A DNA stretch of 32,762 nt from Micromonospora gifhornensis. Lineage in GTDB: Bacteria; Actinomycetota; Actinomycetes; Mycobacteriales; Micromonosporaceae. The position numbers and the translations under genes are program-made. Positions within the stretch are counted from its first letter, which is position 1. Each line of letters starts with the position of its first letter. Location: the NCBI RefSeq assembly GCF_016863515.1, contig NZ_BOPA01000054.1, forward strand, positions 1 to 32,762, given 5' to 3'. The notes under the pieces are model-generated. The model worked only from the letters and a program-made list of their open reading frames with translations. It was not told the origin of the DNA and made no database searches. Of this stretch, positions 8,098 to 15,690 are shown one piece after another.

Positions 8098-9209
8098 GCC
8101 AGCACCTCGGCCAACGGGGTGGTCGGCAGGTCGTGTGCCTCCGCGACCGGGCCGTACACGACCTGTCCGTCGTGTGTGTTCAGGCCCAGCGCCAGCGCCG
8201 GATCGCGGCGGGACGCCTCACGCCAGCCGTGGTTGGCCAGCTCCAGCGCGTACGGCAGGGTGACGTTGGTCAGTGCGTACGTGCTGGTGTTCGGTACTGC
8301 GCCGGGCATGTTCGCCACGCAGTAGAAGATCGAGTCGTGCACCTTGTACACCGGGTCGGCGTGCGTGGTGGGCCGCGAGTCCTCGAAGCAGCCGCCCTGG
8401 TCGATCGCGATGTCGACGAGCACGCTGCCGGGCTTCATCCGGGAGACCAGTTCGTTGGAGATGAGCTTGGGGGCCTTCGCGCCGGGCACCAGCACCGCGC
8501 CGATGACCAGGTCCGCGTCCAGCACCGCCCGCTCGATCTCGTACGCGTTGGAGGTGACGGTCTGCAGGTGGCCCCGGTAGATGGCGTCGGCCTGCCGCAG
8601 CCGGCCGACGTTCATGTCCAGCAGCAGCACCTCGGACTGCAGGCCCAGCGCGATCGCGGCGGCGTTCATGCCGGAGACACCGGCACCGATGACGACGGTC
8701 TTGGCCGCGTAGACGCCGGAGACGCCGCCGGGCAGCACTCCCCGACCCCCGCCGGTACGCATCAGGTAGAAGGCGCCGACCTGCGGGGCGAGTCGACCGG
8801 CCACCTCGGACATCGGGGCGAGCAGCGGCAGCGACCGGTCGGGCAGCTCCACCGTCTCGTACGCGATGCCGGTGACCTTGCGGTCCAGCAGCGCCTGGGT
8901 GCAGTCCGGGGACGCGGCCAGGTGCAGGTAGGTGAAGAGCACCTGCCCCTCACGCATCCGGTGGTACTCCTCGGCGACCGGTTCCTTGACCTTGAGGACG
9001 AGTTCCGCGGTCTCCCACACCTCGTCGGCGGTGTCCAGGATCTTGGCGCCGGCGGCGGCGAACTCCTCGTCGGTGATGCTCGACCCGACTCCGGCGCCGG
9101 CCTCGACGAAGATCTGGTGACCGTTGCGGGTGAACTCGTTGACTCCCGCAGGCGTGATCGCCACCCGGTACTCGTGGTTCTTGACCTCGCGGGGAATGCC
9201 GACCTTCAC
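8094..9209 (-). CDS. ald: Alanine dehydrogenase
   Basis: Catalyses the NAD-dependent interconversion of L-alanine with pyruvate and ammonia. At 371 residues it is the usual length. The N-terminus MKVGIPREVKNHEYRVAITP is diagnostic. The substrate-binding Lys and His fall at K75 (LVLKVKEP) and H96 (TYLHLAASP), the positions known in the mycobacterial enzyme. The NAD fold carries VVIGAGVSGMNAA. The start is GTG 9209, with a GAGAGAGGG ribosome site eight bases upstream. Its stop overlaps the proposed xerD start. Ald in mycobacteria lies elsewhere; here it is inserted between the NUDIX and xerD genes. An inverted repeat at 9256-9279 in the upstream region may bind a regulator. Confidence 0.97.
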   Translation of the reverse strand: MKVGIPREVKNHEYRVAITPAGVNEFTRNGHQIFVEAGAGVGSSITDEEFAAAGAKILDTADEVWETAELVLKVKEPVAEEYHRMREGQVLFTYLHLAASPDCTQALLDRKVTGIAYETVELPDRSLPLLAPMSEVAGRLAPQVGAFYLMRTGGGRGVLPGGVSGVYAAKTVVIGAGVSGMNAAAIALGLQSEVLLLDMNVGRLRQADAIYRGHLQTVTSNAYEIERAVLDADLVIGAVLVPGAKAPKLISNELVSRMKPGSVLVDIAIDQGGCFEDSRPTTHADPVYKVHDSIFYCVANMPGAVPNTSTYALTNVTLPYALELANHGWREASRRDPALALGLNTHDGQVVYGPVAEAHDLPTTPLAEVLA

Positions 9210-9255
9210 GATGCAGACCCTCTCTCCGCCGGACCGCTAACCCGACTACGCGGCA

Positions 9256-9279
9256 TGTGGTGGCCCCTTTGCCACTACA
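9256..9279 (-). promoter_or_regulatory. Inverted repeat upstream of ald, candidate operator
   Basis: TGTGGTGGC (9256-9264) and GCCACTACA (9271-9279) form a 9-bp inverted repeat with one G-T mismatch around a CCCTTT spacer. It lies 47-70 bases before the ald start. Ald genes in mycobacteria are controlled by the Lrp-type regulator AldR; binding here is a guess. It could also be a leader hairpin. Confidence 0.35.
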
Positions 9280-9487
9280 CGGACAACCGGTCCCGTCGGC
9301 GCAGTTTATTCGGGCCCGGCACCACGTCGGAGCATGCACTGTGACACCTGGTGCCCGCGGACGTTGACGAAGTGTCAGGTGCGGCACCCCACCCTTCGGC
9401 GGAGTGGCAGGTCAGCCGTCCAGACGGTGATCGGCCGCAGCGTCTGACTCATGGCATGCCGGTCACACGGGCCGCCGGATGGATCAC

Positions 9488-9493
9488 TACTGT
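9488..9493 (+). promoter_or_regulatory. -10 element of a probable leaderless promoter for the TM2 gene
   Basis: TACTGT ends eight bases before ATG 9502. With the usual spacing, transcription would begin at or next to the start codon. No ribosome site precedes this ATG, and no good -35 is visible. Confidence 0.45.
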
Positions 9494-9501
9494 GTCGCCT
9501 C

Positions 9502-9756
9502 ATGACATACCCACCTCAGCCCGGGTTTCCCCAGGGCGTTTCTGACAAGAGCAAGGTCGTCGCGGGCGTCCTGGGCATTCTGCTGGGCAGCCTCGGCGTC
9601 GGCCGGTTCTACACCGGCCACATCAAGATCGGCGTGCTGCAGCTCGTCGTGAGTGTCTGCACCCTCGGCCTCGGTGGCCTGTGGGGCCTCATCGACGGCA
9701 TCATGATCCTGGTCAACGGTGGCACCGACGCGCAGGGGCGTCCGCTGCGCGACTGA
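9502..9756 (+). CDS. TM2-domain membrane protein
   Basis: This 84-residue protein has a short proline-rich N-terminus followed by a TM2 domain. The first helix is about residues 20-36 (VVAGVLGILLGSLGVG), then the conserved GRFYTGH turn, then a second helix pair (LQLVVSVCTLGLGGLWGLIDGIMIL). TM2 proteins are small integral membrane proteins of unknown role. An earlier in-frame ATG at 9451 would add 17 residues with no family support. ATG 9502 has a -10-like TACTGT eight bases upstream and no ribosome site, consistent with a leaderless transcript. It is the only plus-strand gene between the integrase and the recN region, and converges on the NUDIX gene across a strong terminator. Confidence 0.85.
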   Translation: MTYPPQPGFPQGVSDKSKVVAGVLGILLGSLGVGRFYTGHIKIGVLQLVVSVCTLGLGGLWGLIDGIMILVNGGTDAQGRPLRD

Positions 9757-9768
9757 CCCGTGACAGCA

Positions 9769-9803
9769 CGCAGGGGCCGGGCGATGTTCGCCCGGCCCCT
9801 GCG
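9769..9803. terminator. Bidirectional terminator between the TM2 and NUDIX genes
   Basis: A perfect 16-bp stem, CGCAGGGGCCGGGCGA (9769-9784) with its complement at 9788-9803, has a three-base loop. It sits between two convergent stop codons, so it can serve both directions. There is no T-run. Confidence 0.8.
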
Positions 9804-9820
9804 CGTCGTCTGCTCCCGGC

Positions 9821-10426
9821 TCAGCCCGGCAGTGCGGCGTCCGCCCCGCGCAGCGCCGACCAGCCGGCGTCGCGGGCCCGGGCGGCGGCGAGCAGCCCGG
9901 CCACACAGGACGCATTGGTGATCTCGCCGGCCAGCACCATGCCGACCGCCTCGTCCAGGTCGATCCGGACGATCTGCAGGTCGGCCTCCTCGTCGTGCCG
10001 GTCGTGGCGCTGCTGCTCGGGCACGTCGGCCAGATCGCGGGCCAGGAAGACCCGGACCAGTTCGTCGGTGAAGCCCGGCGAGCTGTGCAGGTCGACAAGC
10101 ACGTCGAGACGGCCGGCGGTCAGGTCGACCTCCTCGGCCAACTCCCGTGCCGCGGTGACCGCCGGATCCTCGCCGGCCACGTCGGTCAGCCCCGCCGGCA
10201 ACTCCCACAACCGTCGACCGATTGGCTGGCGGTACTGCCGGATCAACACCACCTGACCGGCATCGTCCAGCGCCACCACCGCCACCGCGCCGACGTGCCG
10301 GACCAGGTCACGGGTGGCGGTGCCACCGCCGGGCATGGTGACCTCCTCGGAGACCACCTCGAAGATGCGCCCGGAGTAGCGCACCTGGCGGGAGCGCACC
10401 TCGTAGCGGTGCTCGACCGCGCTCAC
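9821..10426 (-). CDS. NUDIX hydrolase, ADP-ribose pyrophosphatase type
   Basis: This 201-residue enzyme probably cleaves ADP-ribose to AMP and ribose 5-phosphate. The NUDIX box is GLTDVAGEDPAVTAARELAE followed by EVDL, one residue longer than the minimal consensus between the Gly and the first Glu, as is usual in this subfamily. The preceding ELPAG and the downstream SSPGFTDELVRVFLARDL also fit ADP-ribose pyrophosphatases, including the Rv1700 protein encoded at the same place in M. tuberculosis. The GTG start overlaps the pyrG stop as GTGA, so its translation is probably coupled to pyrG. The coupling of CTP synthase to this housecleaning enzyme is conserved in actinobacteria. Confidence 0.92.
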   Translation of the reverse strand: MSAVEHRYEVRSRQVRYSGRIFEVVSEEVTMPGGGTATRDLVRHVGAVAVVALDDAGQVVLIRQYRQPIGRRLWELPAGLTDVAGEDPAVTAARELAEEVDLTAGRLDVLVDLHSSPGFTDELVRVFLARDLADVPEQQRHDRHDEEADLQIVRIDLDEAVGMVLAGEITNASCVAGLLAAARARDAGWSALRGADAALPG

Positions 10427-12156
10427 GACGCGGACGTCGCCGGCGCGGCGGTGCCGTTGCGGGTGACCCGCTCGGCGGCGTCCAGGTCGACCGGAAGCTG
10501 GTCGGCCTGCGAGTACGCCACAGCGGCCTGCACGAACGCGGCGAACAGCGGATGCGGCCGGGTCGGGCGGCTCTTGAGTTCCGGGTGCGCCTGGGTGGCC
10601 ACGAAGAACGGGTGCAGCTCACGGTCCAGTTCGACGAACTCGACAAGCCGCCCGTCCGGCGAGGTGCCGGAGATGTGCAGCCCCGCCTTGGTCAGCTGGT
10701 CACGGTAGGCGTTGTTCACCTCGTAGCGGTGCCGGTGCCGTTCGCTGATCTCGGTGCTGCCGTACGCCTCGGCGACGATCGACCCCTCGGCCAGCTTCGC
10801 CGGGTACGCGCCCAGCCGCATGGTGCCGCCCAGGTCGCCCTTGCCGGCGACGATGTCCTCCTGGTCGGCCATGGTGGCGATGACCGGGTGCACGGCCTCG
10901 GCGTCGAACTCCACCGAGTTGGCCCCTTCGAGTCCGGCCAGGTGTCGGGCCACCTCGATGGTCATGCACTGCAGGCCGAGGCAGAGACCGAGCAGCGGGA
11001 TGCCGTTCTCCCGGGCGTACCGGGCGGTGCCGATCTTGCCTTCGATGCCGCGCACCCCGAAGCCACCGGGAATAACGATGCCGTCGACACCGGCCAGGGC
11101 GGCCGCTGCGCCCGTCGGGGTGACGCAGTCGTCGCTGGGCACCCAGCGCAGCTGCACCCGGGCCCGGTTGCCGAACCCGGCGGCCCGGATCGCCTCGCTG
11201 ACCGACAGGTACGCGTCCGGCAGGTCCACGTACTTGCCGACCAGGGCGACGGTGATGGTGCGCTGCGGCTGGTGCACCCGCTCCAGCAGGTCGTCCCAGC
11301 CGTCCCAGTCCACGTCGCGGAAGGAGAGCCCGAGCCGACGCACCACGTACGCGTCGAGCCCTTCGCGGTGCAGCACCTTGGGGATGTCGTAGATGCTCGG
11401 CGCGTCCGGGGCGGCGATGACCGCCTCGGAGTCGACGTCGCAGTACAGCGACAGTTTGTGCTTGAGCTTGTCGGGGATGTCGCGGTCGGAGCGGCAGACG
11501 ATCGCGTCGGGCTGGATGCCGATGTTGCGCAGCTGCGCCACCGAGTGCTGCGTCGGCTTGGTCTTCAACTCCCCCGACGGCGCCAGGTACGGCACCAGCG
11601 ACACGTGCAGGTAGAAGCAGTTGTCCCGGCCCAGGTCGTGGCGGACCTGACGGATCGCCTCCAGGAACGGCAGTGACTCGATGTCACCGACCGTGCCACC
11701 CACCTCGGTGATCACCACGTCGGGGGTACGGCCGTCGTCGTCCGGGTCACCCATCGCCAGGATCCGGGACTTGATCTCGTTGGTGATGTGCGGGATCACC
11801 TGGACGGTGTCGCCCAGGTACTCGCCGCGCCGTTCCTTGGCGATCACGTCGGAGTAGATCTGGCCGGTGGTGACGTTCGCCTTGCCGGACAGCGCCCGGT
11901 CCAGGAAACGCTCGTAGTGGCCGACGTCGAGGTCGGTCTCGGCGCCGTCCTCGGTGACGAAGACCTCGCCGTGCTGGAACGGGTTCATCGTTCCGGGGTC
12001 GACGTTGAGGTAGGGGTCGAGCTTCTGCATCACCACGCGCAGTCCCCGCGCGGTCAGCAGGTTGCCGAGGCTGGAGGCGGTCAGCCCCTTACCCAGCGAG
12101 GAGGCGACTCCCCCGGTGACGAAAATGTGCCTGGTCGTCCGTGCTGTTGGGGCCAA
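10423..12156 (-). CDS. pyrG: CTP synthase
   Basis: CTP synthase converts UTP to CTP using ATP and glutamine. The 577-residue protein has the N-terminal amidoligase domain (TGGVASSLGKGLTASSLG, residues 14-31; EVGGTVGDIESLPFLEA, 151-167) and a class I glutaminase domain. The latter has PGGFGVRG at 363-370, nucleophile C392 in LGLCLGLQCM, and the catalytic His-Pro-Glu near the C-terminus (AHPELKSRP). The last 30 residues are a variable tail. The start is TTG 12156, preceded by GGGAG seven bases upstream. A -10-like TAGCGT at 12238-12243 on the minus strand may mark its promoter, but no -35 is evident. Confidence 0.97.
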   Translation of the reverse strand: MAPTARTTRHIFVTGGVASSLGKGLTASSLGNLLTARGLRVVMQKLDPYLNVDPGTMNPFQHGEVFVTEDGAETDLDVGHYERFLDRALSGKANVTTGQIYSDVIAKERRGEYLGDTVQVIPHITNEIKSRILAMGDPDDDGRTPDVVITEVGGTVGDIESLPFLEAIRQVRHDLGRDNCFYLHVSLVPYLAPSGELKTKPTQHSVAQLRNIGIQPDAIVCRSDRDIPDKLKHKLSLYCDVDSEAVIAAPDAPSIYDIPKVLHREGLDAYVVRRLGLSFRDVDWDGWDDLLERVHQPQRTITVALVGKYVDLPDAYLSVSEAIRAAGFGNRARVQLRWVPSDDCVTPTGAAAALAGVDGIVIPGGFGVRGIEGKIGTARYARENGIPLLGLCLGLQCMTIEVARHLAGLEGANSVEFDAEAVHPVIATMADQEDIVAGKGDLGGTMRLGAYPAKLAEGSIVAEAYGSTEISERHRHRYEVNNAYRDQLTKAGLHISGTSPDGRLVEFVELDRELHPFFVATQAHPELKSRPTRPHPLFAAFVQAAVAYSQADQLPVDLDAAERVTRNGTAAPATSAS

Positions 12157-12294
12157 GGCCTGCTCCCGTGTCGTCCGTCGCGGTCGTGCAGACCGCCGAG
12201 CCGATCAGCGAAGTGATCACGCGATCCACGGGATTCCACGCTAACACCTTCCCGGTGCGGGCCTGGTGGCGCACCCGAGGTACGCCACATCGGC

Positions 12295-14550
12295 TCACCC
12301 GGTCGCCACCTCGGCCGATGACCGTACGACCCGGCCCCGGTCGCGTCGCGGCTCGTGCGACGCCCCCGCGCCGCCCGCCGGGGCGGCACCAGAGCGGTCG
12401 GCGTCAGCGGGCCCGGCATCGGACGGCCCGGCGTCCTGGGGGCGATCGGTGGCGGGCCGCGTCCGGTCCGCGGCATGGTCGAGCACCCGCAGCGCGGACA
12501 GCGCCGCCATCGGCACCACCACCGCCGCGGCCGCACCGGCCACGTCCAGGGCCACCGCGCCCAGCACGCCACCGATCCCGACCGCCACACCGGTGCCCGC
12601 CATCGCCGCACGGATCGCCGGATAGATCCCGAACAGCCGCCGCAGGCCACCCCACGGCTGCAACAGCGCGAACCACACCAACAGCGCCCCGACCAGCGCC
12701 AGCACCGTCAACGGACTGTTCACCAGGGTCTGGAAGCTCGACGCGCTGGACCGCTGCACCGTCAACCCGCCCGTACCGTCGCCCAGGGCGGCGAGGAACC
12801 GGCCCAGGCTCCCCCGCTCACCGGGCGGACGACCCAGGTCCACCACCGCGAAACCGATCATCACCGCCAGCCCGGCCATGCCCGCCCAGGCCAGCCGGGT
12901 CATGGTCAGCCAACCACCGGTACTGATCGCCGCGGCCACGCTCACCCCGGCGGTCAACGCGATCGCCCCGATCGAGTCGGCGCCCAGGTAGGGGCTGCCG
13001 ACCACCACCACGGCCGCACCACCGATCAGCACCATCACCGTCGGCCGCCACTCGCGACGCACCCGCTGGGCCAACCATCCGGCGGTCAGCAGCGCGGCGG
13101 CGATGAACACGCCGAGCCCGACCGTGCCGAGCCCGGCGTACCGGCCGCCTTCCAGGGCGGAGTAGCCGATGACCCCGTTGAGTTGCAGGCGCGCGCCGGT
13201 GACCACGTCCAGACCGACCGCCAGCATGGTCAATCCGGCCACCGCACCCAGCGGGCCGAGGGTGCTGCGGTAGCCCGGCGCGAGCCGCACCAGCAGCGTC
13301 GCGGCGGCGAGCAGCGCAGCCGTCAGCCCGGCGAAGGTGAGCGCCGGGTAGGTGTTGCGCCACCAGGGCACCGCCTCGGCCAGCAGCGCCGCCGGCATGG
13401 CCAACGCGGCGGCGACGAGCAGCAGCTCCACCACCGCCACCACCCGCCGGGACACCGGCTTCGGACCGTACGGCCCGGCGTGCCGACGGGCCCGGCGCAG
13501 CAGCGGCAGCACCGCCACCGCCAACGCCACCTGCACGCCGGCCAGCAGGATGAAGAACCCACCGGCGACCTCCCGCTGCGCGGCGGCCTCCCGGTCGGCG
13601 TCGGCGGGCTCGGCGATCGCCGCGGCCAGGTCGTCCGGCCGGCCACCGACCGACTCGGCGGGTCGACCGAGGAACGCCCGGTCCGGCATCGGACGACCCA
13701 ACGCCGTCAACGCGGTCGGCGCGAGGTCGATCAGTTGCAGGTAGCCGCGACGCCCGGTGGTCGGCGAGGTCAACCAGCCGTTGTCCCACCCCGGCCCGTC
13801 AGCGACCGCCACATGCAGCCGCGACGGCTGTTCGGTGTCCGCGACCCCGGCCACGATCACCAGCGAGTTCGGTGGCCGGGCGGCCAGCACCCGGGCCAGT
13901 TGCGCGTCGGCGTCACGGGCCGCCGCCGCCCGCTCGGCCGGGTCGGTGCCGGCGACCGTGCCCAGGTCGACGATGCTGAGCACGCAGGAGCCGAGCAGCC
14001 CGGCCGGATCGGCCGGCAGGGTCGGCTCGTACCGGTCGACGCGGCCGAAGGGTCGGGCGGCGGCCACCGCCGCACCCGGACCGACCGCCACCGAGCAGCG
14101 CACCGACTCCGACAGGGCACCGGGCACCGTGCCCCACGGCAGCCGGTCCTGGTTGTGCACCACCACGCTCTCCTGCTCCGGCAGGTTCGCGCCGATGCGG
14201 TCCGGCTTGTCCACCCGCACCTCGGTCGGCGGGCACGTGCCGTCCCGCTGACCGCCGGTCCACCCGGCGAAGCTGCCCGCCCCCAACGTCAACCAGCCGT
14301 CCAGCGGGCAGGTGGGCCGGTAGGCCGAACGCACCGACAGCGACCCGATCGACCCCCCGCGGGCCATCTGCCACAGCGTCGGGGTGCGCTGCGGGTCGAC
14401 GTCGTCCCACCGCAGCCCGGCCACCCCGACCAGCACCACGAAGTCGGCGCTGGGTCGAGGCGGCGGCGTCCGCGGCCCCGCCGCCAACGCGAAGATGCCC
14501 ACCACCACCACGACCAGGGTGAGCACGATCGGAGCGACTCGTCGCAGCAT
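12295..14550 (-). CDS. Polytopic membrane protein with an N-terminal alkaline-phosphatase-superfamily-like domain
   Basis: This 751-residue protein has a signal-anchor helix (residues 5-24). An outer domain of about 320 residues follows, opening FVVLVGVAGLRWDDVDPQRT and containing RPTCPLDGWLTLGAG. About ten membrane helices follow from residue 340 to 690, then a polar Asp/Pro-rich tail. The outer domain resembles the start of alkaline-phosphatase superfamily enzymes, with T80 at the nucleophile position. The metal-binding Asp usual in the first strand (GVDG) is Ala (GVAG), so activity is doubtful. The ATG at 14550 shares one base with the glycosyltransferase stop (TGATG), and I prefer it to an open frame starting at 14679. 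It is last of four envelope genes and probably modifies or transfers a surface glycan. Confidence 0.75.
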   Translation of the reverse strand: MLRRVAPIVLTLVVVVVGIFALAAGPRTPPPRPSADFVVLVGVAGLRWDDVDPQRTPTLWQMARGGSIGSLSVRSAYRPTCPLDGWLTLGAGSFAGWTGGQRDGTCPPTEVRVDKPDRIGANLPEQESVVVHNQDRLPWGTVPGALSESVRCSVAVGPGAAVAAARPFGRVDRYEPTLPADPAGLLGSCVLSIVDLGTVAGTDPAERAAAARDADAQLARVLAARPPNSLVIVAGVADTEQPSRLHVAVADGPGWDNGWLTSPTTGRRGYLQLIDLAPTALTALGRPMPDRAFLGRPAESVGGRPDDLAAAIAEPADADREAAAQREVAGGFFILLAGVQVALAVAVLPLLRRARRHAGPYGPKPVSRRVVAVVELLLVAAALAMPAALLAEAVPWWRNTYPALTFAGLTAALLAAATLLVRLAPGYRSTLGPLGAVAGLTMLAVGLDVVTGARLQLNGVIGYSALEGGRYAGLGTVGLGVFIAAALLTAGWLAQRVRREWRPTVMVLIGGAAVVVVGSPYLGADSIGAIALTAGVSVAAAISTGGWLTMTRLAWAGMAGLAVMIGFAVVDLGRPPGERGSLGRFLAALGDGTGGLTVQRSSASSFQTLVNSPLTVLALVGALLVWFALLQPWGGLRRLFGIYPAIRAAMAGTGVAVGIGGVLGAVALDVAGAAAAVVVPMAALSALRVLDHAADRTRPATDRPQDAGPSDAGPADADRSGAAPAGGAGASHEPRRDRGRVVRSSAEVATG

Positions 14551-15683
14551 CACCGACGTCCCGTCGACGAGGCGTCGGCGTCCGGTGCGGCCAGTTCGGC
14601 GTAGAGCGCAACCACCTGGGCGACGGTGTCCGTCTCGGTGGGCCACGTCGCCGCCCGCGCCGCGCCGCGCCGTCCCCACTCGGCGCGGCCGGCGTCGTCG
14701 TCGAGCAGGCCCTGGACCGCCGCGTCGACCGCGTCGACATCACCCGGTGGCACCAGCACGGCCGCGTCGCCGACCAGCTCCGGCAGGCCACCCACCGCGG
14801 TGGCCACCAGCGGTACGCCGGCACGCAACGCCTCCTGGGCGAACAACTGACGCGCCTCCCAGTCGCTGGTCACCACGGCCAGGTCCGCGGCGGCGAGCAG
14901 GTCCGCCACGTCGGTGCGGTGCCCGAGCAGAGTGATCGGCGCGCGCACGGCACTGATCCGGGCGGCCAGCGGCAGATATGCCGGCCCGCTGCCGGCGATC
15001 ACCACCGCCGGGGGCGGGGTGCGCTCCCGCCACCGGGCCGCGGCGTCGATCAACACGTCGTAGCGTTTCTGCGGGTGCAACCGGCCGACCGAGAGGATCA
15101 ACGGCTGGTCGGCGGCGACGGCGAACTCGGCCCGTACGGCGGCGCGCCCTCGACGCGGCGCGGGCAGCACCGGCGCGGCCACCGGCGCCAGCCGGGCGTC
15201 GGGCGCACCGAGCGCGACCGCACGGTCGACCAGGTCGGCCGAGGCGCCGAGGGTGACCCGGGCGCCCCGGGCGACGATCCGCTCGACCAGCCGCGAGAGG
15301 CGGCCCCGCAGCCCACCGGCGAGCACCGCGTTGTGCCAGGTGACCACCAGCGGGGCGGACGGTCGGGCGAGCACCGCCACCAGAGCGGCGCGTAGTCCGT
15401 GCGCGTGCACGACCCGGACCTGCTCGTCGGCGAGCACCCGCCGCAGCACCGCGACCGCCCGGGCGTCGCCGGGGGCGGGGCTGGCCGGGATCTCCACCGC
15501 CGCGAACCGGGCACCGGCCGCCACGAAGTCGAACTGGTCCTGGGTCGCCGCGGGCCCGCAGACCAGCACCGGCAGCCCGGCGGCGGTCAACCCGCGGGTC
15601 AGTGCCCGCACGTGCTGTCCGACACCACCGGTGCTGGAGGCCAGCAGCAGCACCACCGTGCCCGTCCGCTCAGGCGTGCCCAC
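14550..15683 (-). CDS. GT4-family glycosyltransferase
   Basis: This 377-residue protein has a GT-B fold. The N-terminal GG loop is STGGVGQHVRALTRGL (residues 17-32). VVHAHGLRAALVA (91-103) is typical of GT4. The nucleotide-sugar domain has SVGRLHPQKRYDVLIDA (198-214) and the E-x7-E motif at E276/E284, followed by AGVPLVATAVGGLPELV. These are the signatures of retaining GT4 enzymes; donor and acceptor cannot be told. The frame is open far upstream through the murJ-like gene, but that part is an out-of-frame shadow. GTG 15683, eight bases beyond the murJ-like stop, is the likely start, with AAGGGG about ten bases before it. It probably adds a sugar to the lipid-linked product of its neighbours. 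Confidence 0.88.
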   Translation of the reverse strand: MGTPERTGTVVLLLASSTGGVGQHVRALTRGLTAAGLPVLVCGPAATQDQFDFVAAGARFAAVEIPASPAPGDARAVAVLRRVLADEQVRVVHAHGLRAALVAVLARPSAPLVVTWHNAVLAGGLRGRLSRLVERIVARGARVTLGASADLVDRAVALGAPDARLAPVAAPVLPAPRRGRAAVRAEFAVAADQPLILSVGRLHPQKRYDVLIDAAARWRERTPPPAVVIAGSGPAYLPLAARISAVRAPITLLGHRTDVADLLAAADLAVVTSDWEARQLFAQEALRAGVPLVATAVGGLPELVGDAAVLVPPGDVDAVDAAVQGLLDDDAGRAEWGRRGAARAATWPTETDTVAQVVALYAELAAPDADASSTGRR

Positions 15684-15690
15684 CGGCTGA

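Noticed and set aside
12355..14604. Open frame of about 750 codons on the plus strand
   Set aside because: It is His/Arg/Gln/Pro-rich without any recognisable motif and mirrors the membrane protein gene on the other strand.
14551..14679. N-terminal extension of the phosphatase-like membrane protein
   Set aside because: It overlaps the glycosyltransferase coding region, is Arg/Gly-rich, and would place polar residues before the obvious signal anchor that begins at ATG 14550.
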